Source: Bimastos eiseni (Eukaryota; Annelida; Clitellata; Crassiclitellata; Lumbricidae). From it: a DNA stretch of 64,000 nt. Positions 33,970 to 46,669 of this stretch are shown piece after piece (position 1 is the first letter of the stretch; every line of letters begins with the position of its first letter). A model generated the notes under the pieces. It had not been told where the DNA came from and ran no database searches. It worked only from the letters and a program-made list of their open reading frames with translations. Both the position numbers and the translations under genes were made by a program. The DNA lies in contig OY365813.1 in NCBI GenBank assembly GCA_959347315.1, positions 21,334,854 to 21,398,853 on the forward strand. The letters run 5' to 3'.

Positions 33970-34716
33970 ATATTGTTCGATCAGGAACTCTTTACGTCAA
34001 CTTTGATACGGTTCAGGGAATATATTTTTTCAAGTCTTTCTCTAAATCGTTGTCGAAAAATCTGAATCATGTCCGTTCCTTAAGGATAGTAACACGGATA
34101 TTTCTCCGCAGACAAAATTAGTATAACATTTTTCTAAGTGCACACAATGCATTATATCGAATTATTACTACCTGGAGTCATAGTTGACGTGCCTATCGCA
34201 GGACGGCAATGCCGAGATGAATTGTCAGATTATAGTAAAGTGTCGCCCCCATTGGATCAATCTGTGACTGTTAATCAGACTTAACGGTTTGTTTTCTGTT
34301 TCTGTTTGACTTTTGCATTGGACGCAGTTGTAATAGAAATTACCAATTAATTGTAATACGGAACGCGCTAGGATTAATAAATGGGCGAAGTGGCAAGTAA
34401 AGGCATACACGTGCGTTTTAATAATTGGCGAATGGGTGGAAAGCGTTTTCACTTTGCGTTAGATAAGCAATTTTATATTTTCTGTGAAACAAAACAAATC
34501 TCATTTATGCATGATTACTAAGATAAAATGTTATTATTTTACAGATTATTATGAAACATCCCTCATTATAAATGAGCTGATAAACTAATTTAAAATATAC
34601 ATGCTACTTAACGAGGCGATTAGCTAATAAGCGGAACAACACAGTAAAAGCATTGGCACTTGAACTGGGTGACCGCGCTTACCCCTAATTTTTATTGGTG
34701 CTGCAATTGGCTAGAA

Positions 34717-34750
<34 letters not shown>

Positions 34751-34959
34751 ATAGCAATAATAATAATTATTATTATACAGACATATTTGATGCGCACAAA
34801 GAAAAGCCTACTGCTTAAAAATGTGTTATGACAAATGTCTTTTCCTTAAGACTGTATTTTGTCAGGTGCTTCTTCTTCTCATTTCTGTTTTTGGTAAATT
34901 CCTACTGCTTGAACTATCCTATATCACAGAGATCAGGCAACTATAGTGAAGCAAAAGAA

Positions 34960-37900
34960 CTAAGGCAAATCGTCTTGGCGTTGTCCATCTGCGAACTCTA
35001 CAGCAGAATATTCGATGCCGTCGCCATTGAGGGCGTTAGACTCCGAGAAGTCAATCACCTGGTCCTCATCGTTGTCCGCCGAATTATTCTTGGCTACTTT
35101 CCAGTATTTTTCCTCCGTCTCGATATTACCCTTATCAGTTTCCTCCGTCTCGACATCGTCCTTATCAGTTTCCTCCGTCTCGACATTATCCTCATCAGTT
35201 TCTTCCGTCTCGACATCGTCCTGACCAGTTTCCTCCGTCTCGACATTGTCCTTATCAGTTTCCTCCATCTCAACATTGTCCTTATCAAATTCCTCCGTCT
35301 CGACATTATTTTTATCAGAATCCTCCGTCTCGACATTGTCCTTATCACTTTCTTCTGTCACGACATTGTCCTTCTCATTTTCCAGTGAGTTTGTCTGTGC
35401 ATCCTTTAGCTCGTAGTCGTGGGAGTTCGCCTTTAAGTTGTTTCCAGACGAACGATGTTTCCTACAGTTCAAGTAAGCAACATGCGTCTTGATATAATTT
35501 CTAAACTGTTTCTGTCAGCAGTGGTTCATATAATATTATGAACAGATGAATTAATGATATATGAGATTTGCGAGCCAGGCATCATTACTTACCGCAGAGA
35601 CATGTGCAGTCGCTGAGAGGAGGGCGGAAACTAAGTGAGCAATGCTTATATGAAATAGCAAGTCTTAAATTGCCATAATGAAGGATGAGACTTTTGAAGC
35701 TGACCGAAGATAATTTCAATCCAGGCAGTGGGCGGGGCTGAGCTAATGGAACATGCAACTGATAGCCAGGCCAACAAAACAGTTATGCGAAGCTTCTGAG
35801 ATAACTGGATCATGTCATACTGGAGGATATACCTGATAATTAATTGCAAATCGGATGTAGGCAGTTTTTTTAAGCGTGCAGGAGTACAGAATACAGCGAG
35901 CATCGACCTTCCAATTCTCAACCTAAGCGACACCTGCCTTAGCAGCAACTTTACCTCTTCTGACCCTCTGGAATCCATATTCGGGTCTCCTTCAGACTGA
36001 TCTTCGAGCAAACCCTATGACTGGACGCAGCGCACGTTAATAAGCCAGGGCCTTGCGCTTGACTTTTTAGTGGCGTTTTAGAAGTTTGGAGATTAAGCTT
36101 GCGATGGCGATACTTTGCACTATGCAATTGCTAAGTAATGGTTCAAGCATATACTTTCAAAGTCATTCAAGCCTTTGGTGCACTGACGTTGTCGACTCAG
36201 CACGTTTTTATACCTAAGCGAGCTTATCCGCTGTTGACTTCAATTACGCATCATTTGACAGACCCTTGCTTAAAACGAACCTCTTTCGTCTTACACAGAC
36301 GACGACGATGATGACGATGAGTGCAGTTAACACTGGTATTCCGACTCCCAGTCCAATTCCGACTCCCAATGCAACTAAAATAGATGATGTGGTGTTATAA
36401 ATAAGTGTGCGTTGCATGTTAGGCCTACTGACAACGTAGGAAATAAGACACGTCAAACGAACTTAAAAATTTAACACATAAGACAAAACACGACAGTTAC
36501 CTACAAATGTAGTGATGATGGTAAAATGTTAGTCTCCAAAAGTCATATGTTTTGAACAGGTCCTTGAATTACAATTTATATGAATTTAATATAGCGCCCC
36601 TTCAAGACGACTACTCAGAGGCGCTCCCTATGAAAAGTCCCAAAAAGAAAAGTCTTGAGGTGTCGATAAAATGTATCAGAGGGTAACCCTAGAAAGGGAG
36701 CGTATGACCGGAGATAGACCATTCCACACTGTAGGGCCATATACCTATAACTCGATCATTCGTGTCATGAATGCTGAGGTGGCTTCAGCCACATATAGAG
36801 AGATTTCATCATCATCTCGCTGTATGGGCGTTATGATTACTAATAAACAATTGAGAGTCTAGGCCTAGACTTAAGCAATGGTTGAATAAAATGGCGCATC
36901 TCTACATTTTTGAATCTATTACCTCTATTTGCCATCCACTATAATTGGGATAAAATACCGAATATCAAACACCGCGTGATGTCTATTATTGTGACCAAGA
37001 ACACATTGATGTGACTGGTCGACTCTTTTAATTGACGAATCTCACACTGTAGGGGCAGCGGATCTCAATAAATCTGAGCTGCGGGATCTATGATTCGGAT
37101 GAAATTAACCACCTGATTTGAGACTTACTGGCTCTTGAAATCGATGTTGAAGATTCCAAAGAGTCCAAAGTGTTGGCACAACCAGAACAGCTAGAAATTG
37201 TGGGATCCTTTGACGAGTCAACGGATGCCACGGTTGAACCCTTTGATGAATCAAACGATGTCACTGTCAAGGAAAAAATTATATCTTCAACTTTTCATCT
37301 GACTTCTTTTCTGCGGTATCAGCGAAATATGAAGCTAAAAGTTTAGCAAATTGATGAGTGAAATGAGAGGCATCGATGTTGACTTAATATTAGATGCATG
37401 TATGTATGCATGTACAAGCATGTATGAATGTAGGCAGATACATATTTACCTTCACATTTCATCCAGTCTGCCACTCTGAATAGCCTGTGCCTTAGATTCG
37501 CAGATACGATACTATTACTCATGTAGGAGTAATGAATAATAGGCCTACGCGAATAATGTATGTGCATGTACATAAGTATTTGTGCATGTAGGGTTATATA
37601 ATTATACACTATTTTGTTTCATTAGAAGTCTTAGTGATTCAAAGTTTGCACTAGCCTTATTGATTTGGAGGACCAAGTCCTAAGAATAAAAAAACACTCA
37701 AACTGGATCTCTGATGGATGTAAGGCGAGGCCCACTTTGGAAAGGGTTATTCTGTAGGCTTATCTACCTTTATGGCAGATAACGCCAACGGCTGTATCCT
37801 GATTGCAGTTTTCAGTCTTCCACCCGTTAATCTGAGATGTGACCCCACTGTTTTGGTACACACTCACGCATTCATCGCTACTGTAAACTGTGGTTGGATA

Positions 37901-40900
37901 ATGACGAACCCAATTTGTATATCGGACCTCAGCGTCATCTGAAACACGATCAGATTATAGATATATTTCATACAAACAATTAATTTTATAGTGCATCAAC
38001 CGTGACTCTGCTATTGTAGAAAATTATTAAGTACATAGGCTACAGCATGTGTTTGATTCGCGTTAGGTAATGACCGTAATGTACATGTAAGCTTTCCAAG
38101 AAATCAATCGAGAAATTGTATATGCCCTGAAGACAAGACGGGATAGTTTCCTGCGCACAGAAATGCAACTAAATTTTATATTTTGTCTTTCCATAGATAA
38201 GTACAGGCTGAAACCGGGTAGTGCAAACCGGGTAGTAATCAAGCCGAAAAGGTGGACCAAAAATAATTCCTGTTTATAGAGTGAAAGAAAGGCCGTCTGC
38301 TCAAGCGCTGTCAGAGATCGTGGCATGGGCACGAAGAAAGTACGAAGTAAGTGTCACCTTGAAATCAGCAGGCTCTGATTAAAGCTAAACATTGGCAAAC
38401 GTACAGGTTTGGTATGGAATCGTAGGAGTCTGAGACTATTATTCTATAATAATTATATGCGTGATGCCATTTAGAGGAAGCAATGGTCAATCATAGAGAT
38501 TGTTAGAAACAACAGTTGCCATCGATGAACAGAACATAAGGTATAGCCTACAGACACAAACGGATTCAGATTTTCTAGTGATACCATAACCTGCTCGCTG
38601 TAACATTCAATGCCGCCTAATCCGTTTATAGACTATAATCGATATAGCTAAATTTTGTCTTCATGACATGCAAGATCTATTTATAACCAGAAAATATATG
38701 AAACATACCATTTTTACTTAAGTAGCATATAAATAGCTCAACATAGGCCTAATACTGTGAAACTTACATGCACATTAAACGCAGAAATGTTCTGCTGCAT
38801 ATTTTAAGAATAATTTTCTTCTTTGGTGGATAAAAGATAATATGGTTTGTATTAATGTTTTGTGCCATCGAGAAATCCACTCAAATTCCTGTGAATTGCT
38901 TACCGGAGTTTTTCCACGACCACCAAAGAATTCGCCCTCCAACCCAATATTGTTTTCCATTGGATAGATCCAGCCACCGAGTGAAGTTGATGTTGGTGTT
39001 CTTTAAGTCTCCAAATGAAGCGAGATCACCTTTTGCCTTCAAACAACCGTTTCTGGCATCATACCAGGTGCCATTATCCTTGGATGCAACGTAGCATTTG
39101 TTACCATACGGAAGAACGTTTCCATCCTGACGTTGACAGTCGTCACCTATATAGAATCGTCGTTTAGTTAATTATATAAATACAAGAAATAATAGGCAAT
39201 GTCTCATATTACTCAGATGAACGCATCAGTACATACCACATATCTGGGTAAAGCGGAATCTATTTGAATTTCAAGAACGGAAAAAAGATAAAAGATGCTT
39301 TGTCTTCACTGAAAAGCACCTCAAAGTTTTATCTGCTGATATAAGAAATCGAAGTGTCTTCAGTGACCAATGGATTCAATATGGTTCAGAAGTAGGTATT
39401 ACGTTGAGTGTTTTAAGCTACAATCTTAAACAATCTTGAAGCTACACTCATAGACAGAAAAATATCTTAATGGATTGAGATGTCGTTCTTTTTAAGATTA
39501 TCGATTGAGCCCGGACTACGAGAGCACATGAAATGGTTGTGTCTGCATCGTCTGACCTTAGAATGAATGATATATTGGTCTAGATTAGTTATAAATTTAA
39601 GAATAATAACATTAAATACAACAACCATTTATTGAGGGGATGATTGAAAACTGAGATAGTCGATAGCAGCATGCTACAAAAGACAGAGGAAATAAAAAGA
39701 CTAATAGCGACGATACAGAGAGGAATTGGAAATTCAAAGATTATTAGCCACAACGACTTATAAACACCAACAGACTCCAAGACGAACATACGAATGCAGA
39801 GTGTTCTTAGTTGGGATGCAGTAGAAAATTTACGATTTTGACATACCGAAAAATTCACATATGTAATTCATTATTTCTACAGGATTGCTGGCATTCAGGC
39901 TAACTTCTTGTTGGCCAATATTCTGACGGGATAAGCTTGCAACGTGTATGTCGTAAGAAAAGCCAGTGGTTACGTTGGGATCTGTGCATCAAATAAACAA
40001 GCACAAGAAGAATAATAGTTGTCAAGACACAATGTGAAAACAGTTTTGTCTCAACGTTTGATTTTGCTCTAACTCTAACTCTGGATGCGAGATTCTGAAG
40101 ACAACTCTAATGTTTATTCAGCGCTTATGATTTAAATAAGGGCACGATCGCTCAACACCACTTTACTCCTCTCAAATGGATAAATTAATTAAGTTATTAT
40201 ATATATATTATTTTACAGTACTTGAAATATAGATTAATCAACTATGAATTGACTAGAAGAAGAAAAACAACAGTTAAAGATTACTTTCAAATATTTTCAT
40301 GATGCAGTCACCCATCTGAATATTTTGAAAATGATAACATTTATAAAACTTTCCTTCCACAGAATAAAGTTTACCTACTCAGTTCAGTGATGGCGCTGGA
40401 ATTGAGCCACTGCCAACTGGATTCAACGATGCGATTAGCGTTTGTCCAAAAATATGAAATGCTATCTTCTATTCCATCCGATATGTTAAGATATGAAATA
40501 AACGTCTCTAAGTATGTCTGAACTTCATCATTATTGATTACGAGTAGAGTGGCATCGATCTCATTGCATCGCCTTTGAGCTTTGGTGAAGTTAACAGTTC
40601 CATCGACTAATTTACTGAAACAGTGCATCTCCGTTGATGTGTTGTAGCATTCTGTGAAGTTGCCGCTGCACTCTACTCTCCAGGTGCAGAACGATAGCCC
40701 TAAAATTTTAATTGGTTGAATATACTCAAGACGCAAAAGAATTCGTGGACTCCGTCAGCTCTATCATCTTTTTTGGGAACGAAGGAAAATAGACTTGTTT
40801 TACATGGTAGCGAGGGAAACAATTCAGTATACGAAAAGTAATTAGACCCCTATAGCAAGACGCAATACCAACGTCATTATTAAATTATGACACGACGTAG

Positions 40901-41307
40901 CAGGGGCTAAATAGTGACTCAGAAGAAGCCACTGCAAATTGACCTGGCACATGCTTAATAGTCCAATTTTTCATAAGTTAAAGAGGATCCTACTGTGACA
41001 GTGTCCACTAAGAGAGGACTATTGTCAAACCATGCCACAAGACTACAACCCTTGCACTACTGAAGCATTTCTGCCCAAAGTCCCTTTCAGAATTGTAAAT
41101 AATTTATACTTGAGACCGCGGGCTGCTTTGTTTGGGGCTAATTCAGAGAACCCCTCCCATTGTATTGATTCCATAAATAGGGTTTATAAACTCTAATGCA
41201 TATCAGATCCGGCTTTGGTCATTTTTCGACCTGTGCATCATTTGGATTTAGTGTAAATTTGACTTACCTGCAACCACAACAAGGATCGCCTGTCTAACTC
41301 TTAGCAT
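34960..41307 (-). CDS. Two-CTLD type I membrane receptor with acidic-repeat ITIM tail
   Basis: Nine exons: 41268-41307 signal peptide start (MLRVRQAILVVVA); 40379-40699 and 39847-39981 CTLD1; 38904-39146 and 37768-37938 CTLD2; 37129-37263 Ser/Thr stalk; 36295-36374 membrane helix; 35593-35612 a 20 nt microexon (RLHMSLR); 34960-35461 tail. Introns 1-6 are phase 1, then 0 and 2; one frame of 548 residues. CTLD marks include HCFSKLVDGTVNFTKAQ, YICEF, KCYVASKDNGTWYDAR, WVGGRILWW, YTNW and GVICHK. EPN/QPD and WND calcium-sugar motifs are absent. The tail has about eight 10-residue acidic repeats (DKDNVETEET type) and ends with IEYSAV, a canonical ITIM at Tyr533. Reading through the exon 7 donor gives a short tail ending ..LSKGLSNDA (stop at 36244), a possible second isoform. 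A paralogue lies at 59.5-63.7 kb. Ligand unknown; inhibitory signalling is inferred. Confidence 0.82.
35110..35373. repeat. Coding 30 bp minisatellite
   Basis: About eight tandem units of tcctccgtctcgacattgtc plus ccttatcagt (plus-strand sense) lie inside tail exon 9 of the two-CTLD receptor and keep the frame. Each encodes one acidic decapeptide. Unit number is likely variable between individuals, as for any coding minisatellite. The paralogous tail exon at 56861-57094 has no such array. Confidence 0.93.
36592..36870 (-). mobile_element. LINE 3' fragment in receptor intron 6
   Basis: Shares gcgccccttcaagac, actcagagg and an aagtcttgagg segment with 14518-14600. The minus strand gives an RT-like C-terminal ending (the same ORF family as at 14528-14797). 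It is short and decayed. Confidence 0.5.
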
Positions 41308-43349
41308 CTTAATTCGAGTGTATGTTGAACGGAAACAGTCTCCAAAGTTAAATTATGCCAGAGTCTAACTTTGCAAGAAAGCACGTTGACGCCCGGTGAA
41401 TCACTCGCTGAAAAAGGAATTGCGCAGCCGTGACAAGACGCTTTTAAATACATTCACGTCCTTAATGATGTAACACATGCATGTATATATATATACATAT
41501 ATAATTACATTTTATTCTAATTGCTAGTATTTTCACCACCTTGAAATTCACCTTTGACAAAATTATCAGTGTATACATGTAGATCGGCTACATCAAGGAT
41601 GTAGGATTTCTAAGATATAGCGAACTTGTTCTTTGGCTACATTCACGGCAAGGCAATAGAAACTTTCCCCAACTACGTCGAATTCTATATAGGCCTACAC
41701 ACACACTCGTGTTATGCTTTGTATATAATTTACTGCTAAGCATTTCTTCCTTGACAGAGTCACACAATTTGAACCTCTCTATACCTCTATCCCATAAACG
41801 AATGTATAGGCTCATACATGCCTACATGCATTGGGATTAATTATGGGCGGATCAACATCTAACAGAATTATAGTAACGTCTCCCATGCATGCATACCCGA
41901 GTAGCTCCCAATATTGTTACTGTCTCGTAACCACGTAACTGATTGATACAATAACCAGGACTGACGTAAATTCAGAGACTTGACCAATCTCTTGACCTAT
42001 TCAAGTGTTACATATTACGCCATTCTGAGGAAAATTCAACCATGTCAAGTTGTGATGTGTGTAAGAAGACGATGGTGAACCTTCAATGAATATTGCAAGT
42101 TTAGAAACAATTCGATGAGAAAAGGAGCATTTTGGCCATTCTAAACAAACAGTTTCGTGCGTCTGTTCAAAGGGAAATAAATCGTGGAATAAAACTCATA
42201 ACTTTCGATTTATAGTCTTGGTCACATGGTCCCAGCAAAGAGTAAAAATTGTCAGCAATGCAGATCAAATGGAAACTGTATGGTGCCTTTGTCGGACCTG
42301 TCTCCATGGAAACAATATGATGTCACAATCCAATTGAACTCTCGGTCTGGGAGAATCACGATTGTGGGTCAATCTCCACAATCTTAATTGAGGGGAGATA
42401 TCCAGCTCGACTCAATACACCATTACATGTCGTTCTTATTAATTTTAGCGGAGTCTAAGCTACTCGCAGTGCATACTGAACACGTGTAGCCCTAGATGTC
42501 TAAAATAGAATTCGCTTAGATATATGCTTACCCTCTGGCTAGATATAACACGCTGCTTCGTCAGCCATGCAAGTCAAAAAGTGCTTTCAAACCACCTCCA
42601 TAATATAGTATCAACAGCCATTGTCATCATTATTATCATGCAGCAAGGCCTGGTGACTATGATGTGCGGTCGTGTGCGAATAGGGCGATGCTCATTTCGC
42701 ATGCATAGCAACAAAAAACAGGCTTGTGTAGACTAAAAATGACTTGTGAAGATCAAAGGTTTTTCGATTGATTGGAGATGTGGGACAAACGGAGGTTTGG
42801 ATGAATACAGTTCCGAGATAAAGCTGTGATTGGTTCACGTAATCAAACGTAGAATTTCTTTCTAACAATGTAACTGTTCTGTCGAGATCGTTGTCATCGT
42901 TTTTTGTGTAACTATCATGTTTGTCCCAATGACGACCGCTTATTAGGCAGAAGCCACATTCCTCGTAATTAATGCCACGAGAAGCAGGACTCTTCATGTA
43001 GATGCTCTGTCAACTCCAGTGTGAATCCGTTGGAATATAGGCTGAACGTGTTTGCCGGTCCGACCAATGATAGTACGCAAGTGGCTGTGATGTGACCAGC
43101 GGAGTGGTTAAGTGAGTCAGAGGAACACAGCGTTATTCACAAACCTTACAGACTGGCTTCTTTTGGAGTTTGACTTCGCAAAGACCGAACTATTGCAGAC
43201 AGTCAATTATAAAATCCTGCCTTTTCTATAAGATGAGTGATGTGCACCTAGGCGGCTTCGCTGATTTTATGCCACCCGGGGATGAGATGAGTGACGTTGT
43301 TTTCAGTTGACTTCCTCGCGAACAATTGTGGGTGAGCAACTTGTCCAGG

Positions 43350-43438
43350 GTCTATGCGCACATCGCTTGGGGCGCATTTGAACCTGCGACCTTGTGATTA
43401 CGAGGCACAGCACATAACGCTGCCCCAAAGCGTCCTAT
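43350..43438 (-). repeat. tRNA-like SINE head
   Basis: On the minus strand ggggcagcgttatgtgctg (A-box-like) is followed by gcaggttcaaatgcgcccc (B box GGTTCAAAT). Cloverleaf pairing is incomplete, so a SINE or tRNA relic is more likely than a tRNA gene. Confidence 0.45.
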
Positions 43439-43589
43439 TTTAATTATATGCGTATGCTACCAATTTAAAATATAAATGCATCAACACATCTCATGTGCAC
43501 AAGTAGGTATTGGTGCAGCTATATTTTACACACACACTGAGATCAGTGTGTTATCTGAAAATTGTGTAGGTCTTGCAAGGAACCCAGGG

Positions 43590-44615
43590 ATGTGGTCTCG
43601 AGACCGCGGTCTTGAAATAACTTTGGTCTTGGTCTTGGTCTCGGACCATCGGTCTTGGTCTCGGTCTTGGTCTCGAATCAGCGTTGAATGCAAGACTTGA
43701 AAGTTCAAGACGAGACCGAGACAGTGAGGTGCCGAGACCGAGACCGAGACAGTGAGGTACCGAGACCGAGACCGAAATCGAGACACTAGGCTCAAGACAG
43801 TACGAGACAGTACGAGACAGTAAAGGACAAGTGATCTTAGATAAAATGCTGTAAAATACCAATGTATCAGGTTTCGTGAATAATGTTCATTGGTAATTTC
43901 AATTTAAAACTTATAATGTATATAGTACCAATTCCCGAGAACAGTTTTTATATTGCCGCATTTTATCTTATTCGATAGCTCTTCTTCAGCCTATCTTCTG
44001 AATAGCATAAAGAAACCCTTTTTAGACACCTCTGAAATATTCTAGACGATTTTAAACAAGCAAATTCGATACCAACTACCAAAAAATTTGCGCATATCAT
44101 TACCCGCCCTGAGAAACTGAAAGTTGTTCCGATCGTTTCGGTTATGGTGGTTTTACATCAATGGCAATGAAGTTTGTCAATAAGTTCAAATTACGTAAAA
44201 GGAAACTTCACAATTTTAGGATCTCTTTCTGACATTTTTCCACTTTAAGATAATTGAATTGATTTCAGTATCATGTGACTCGCGCGTTAACCAGAATGAC
44301 CGTTTTTCGTAGATTCCGGTTTCAGTTTCTAGCGCAAGATTTTAAGACAGTTAACGCGAAATTTATCGAGACCGCTTGTTCGAGACAGAATAAGATGTTA
44401 ACTTCAACACAGTTTCTAAAATGTCGAGACACTACCTCGAGACCGAGACAGTAGGCTTCCGAGACCAAGACCGAGACACTAAAAAAACTGTCGCCTCGAG
44501 ACCAACACACTGTCTCGAGACCATACAACTCTGTCTCGAATGCGTCGATCTTGGTCTTGATCTTAAAGGAACGGTCTTGGGATTGGTCGCCGTCTTAGAT
44601 TAGCGTTCTTGGTCA
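43590..44615. repeat. GAGACC/GGTCTC hexamer-rich inverted element
   Basis: The left block 43590-43830 reads ggtcttggtctcgg for about 90 bases, then its inverse gagaccgagacc. A second block at 44366-44615 again has cgagaccgagac followed by ggtcttg. The interior (43830-44340) is not repetitive. The left edge, cagggatgtggtctcg, recalls hAT-type ends (CAG..TG), but a matching right end is not found. It is probably a non-autonomous DNA element; the assignment is weak. Confidence 0.55.
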
Positions 44616-45265
44616 TTTGCCATATATGAGCAATTTTTTTAAATTGTCTTTTACTTTCGATTATTAGAGACACCAGATGTTTAGGCCCTACGCGATTGTT
44701 ATCGATTTATGGCGTGCAGACCATTTATATATACATGCTACTATGGGCAAACAAATGCATTTGCAACGGAGACAGCCATTTCATAATATGCTTTCACAAA
44801 TTTCAAGGTTTTAGAGCAATCTAATAATTATGTGGTCGGCCACATTTAGACACTATTAACCTACAACTTCGAGGTCCGTGGTACAAGTGGACATACACCA
44901 TTCATTGATTGGCTTACATGTATACGCTGTCAAAGGAGGTCCTTCGAGTTTATGCCTGCTTGAGACCGTGCGTTATTGTATGCCTATAAGCGAGCCTTTA
45001 TTAGTATTGCGATCATTTTAAGCCTCAGTACGATTACCAATCGACAAGTGAGCGACTTGCAGACCTTCAGTTGAGCCTTGTCAACACGTTTGTTATCTGC
45101 ATGGTTGTATCTCGTGGGTCCATAATTTATTATAATTAAGTTATTTGTATCTGCTTATCGTAAATCCAGTATTAAACGGTTTGACCGTCGTAATATGTTA
45201 AAGTATGTGTCATAATAATAGAAAGGCATTTGTGAAGAAGATTCAAACTCAATAACAGAAATAAT

Positions 45266-45412
45266 AGAAAGAGACAGAGGCGATCAGAGACAGAGACAGT
45301 CAGAGATAGACAGAGATAAACAGAGATAGACAGAGAGAGACAGAGAGAGACACAATCAGATACAGATATAGACAGAGACAGAGAGTGCCAGTTACAGACA
45401 GAGACAATCACA
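45266..45412. repeat. (CAGAGA)n-type purine-rich microsatellite
   Basis: Imperfect cagagacagagatagacagag repeats over about 145 bp. Confidence 0.95.
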
Positions 45413-45908
45413 GCCAGAGGTCTTTGCGTAAGAGAGAGAAGCTTGAGGCCTAAATAATGTTAGATTCATAAAAATTGCCTCGACTCCAACCAAACCGACG
45501 CCCGGTAGTGCAATATAGTGTACAATGCAGTGTGCAATACAATGTACAGAAGACTGGGCGACATGGATACTGCCGATATCGGAGAAGGTTTCTTAAATAA
45601 ACTTAAGCACGATTGAAATCAGTTATACTTTTTTAGTTACCCTTAGCGAAAACTAAAATTACAGGTAGCAATAAACGACTTCGTTAACGAAACTAGACTT
45701 ACAAATATAAATTATTCTATCTTCAGAAACGAAAGTAGGAATTAAATCATAAATTGCTTTCAAAACTAAAATCACTTTTGTTCTCGTGGCGATGAAGTCG
45801 AGATAAAGACGAGTTAAATAAAAAGCGATCAAAACGCATTATCCAGCTCACTGGAAAAGTTAGGCCTACTCAATGTGGTTAACATTCATTGAGAGGTTAT
45901 CTCAATGA

Positions 45909-46260
45909 ATGTTGCCCAACCTCCTCTGCCTCAAACCTTCCAAACGAGAATTCATCATCATAGGCCTTAATGACTATATGCAGAAAATGTCAGACCTTTC
46001 AACACATTTATCCACTATGGCTACTCTTCATTCTCGTCCCTACACCACTGATGTCCCTATTCGCAATCTTGGTGTCACTTTTGGTCCTCATCTCCCTTTC
46101 TCTTACCCCATATCCAACCTCTCGCGCTCCTGCATCATGCCCATTCATTCGTGCCTCGGTTCAGTCGGCTGCATCCGGCCCATGCTCGACTTCAAAGCTG
46201 CATTTACCATTACTACCTCTATTAGCCAAGCTAGTGCCCTGCACGTGTCCTTCGAGTGGC
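45909..46260 (+). mobile_element. Non-LTR retrotransposon RT C-terminal fragment
   Basis: The reading frame shows NLLCLKPSKREFIIIGL, RNLGVTFGPHLPFSYPISN, LSRSCIMPIHS and IRPMLDFKAAFTI. This is the segment downstream of the catalytic box in L2/CR1-like RTs (the NxSKTEF and LGV..D..L pattern). Both ends are truncated. A following piece (gtgccctgcacgtgtccttcg) recurs at about 19110. Confidence 0.75.
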
Positions 46261-46488
46261 GCTTCAGATGCTTGGAGATTAAGATCCATCGAATTATACG
46301 GCTTAGATGAAAGCGCTGCTCATGCCATTTTCGCTGTATTGTATTACGCTATCATAGCCTTTGTCATAACATAATTTTCATGTGTTTAATAATGACCTCA
46401 GATGTGTACGCCATTGGATTTATCTCTACAAATAAAGTTCGCTAAGTTAGGACAACGCGCGATTAGTGTAAGGTGCTGTCTGATACAA

Positions 46489-46511
46489 TTTATTTAGTGG
46501 AGATATTTATT
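46489..46511 (-). promoter_or_regulatory. Candidate polyadenylation signals of the helicase-PARP gene
   Basis: Two minus-strand AATAAA hexamers (tttatt at 46489-46494 and 46506-46511) lie about 160-180 bases past the stop codon at 46670-46672. Confidence 0.5.
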
Positions 46512-46669
46512 CACCAGGTCAACACTTCGATACTCAAATCAAATTCATAATTTCAATACAACATGTAGCAATTGAAAGTCTAATTTTCATCGGCACAGTT
46601 CACTCTTCACTATTCTACTGAATTAGGAACTCTTTGATGCATCACTTACGTGTGCAAATGTCAAAATAT

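Larger units (their letters stand above)
28225..34959. other. Gene-poor intergenic region with simple repeats
   Basis: No supported gene. It contains an AGT/AGC trinucleotide-rich tract at 29130-29260, a dispersed repeat copy at 30655-30745, pyrimidine (CTCTGTCTGTGC)n at 31400-31590, a hairpin MITE at 33210-33463, (TGTA)n at 33767-33969 and (AAT)n at 34718-34772. An ORF at 29608-29946 (minus, 112 codons) has no recognisable domain. Confidence 0.5.
41308..45900. other. Intergenic region with repeats
   Basis: No supported gene. An ORF at 42692-42997 (minus) with several Cys and His residues is not recognised and has no clear splice partners. Repeats in the region are listed separately. A (TA)n tract lies at 41484-41502. 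Confidence 0.45.

Noticed and set aside
33703..34121. ORFs of Tyr-Val-Cys and His-Thr-Tyr repeats
   Set aside because: They are products of the (TGTA)n microsatellite.
35660..35809. Signal-peptide-like ORF in intron 7 of the two-CTLD gene
   Set aside because: The matching intron of the paralogue (59170-59340) is alignable but has no ATG or open frame, so it is probably non-coding.
42692..42997. 101-codon minus ORF with Cys/His residues
   Set aside because: No recognised family, and no exon of the adjacent receptor gene fits in phase with it.
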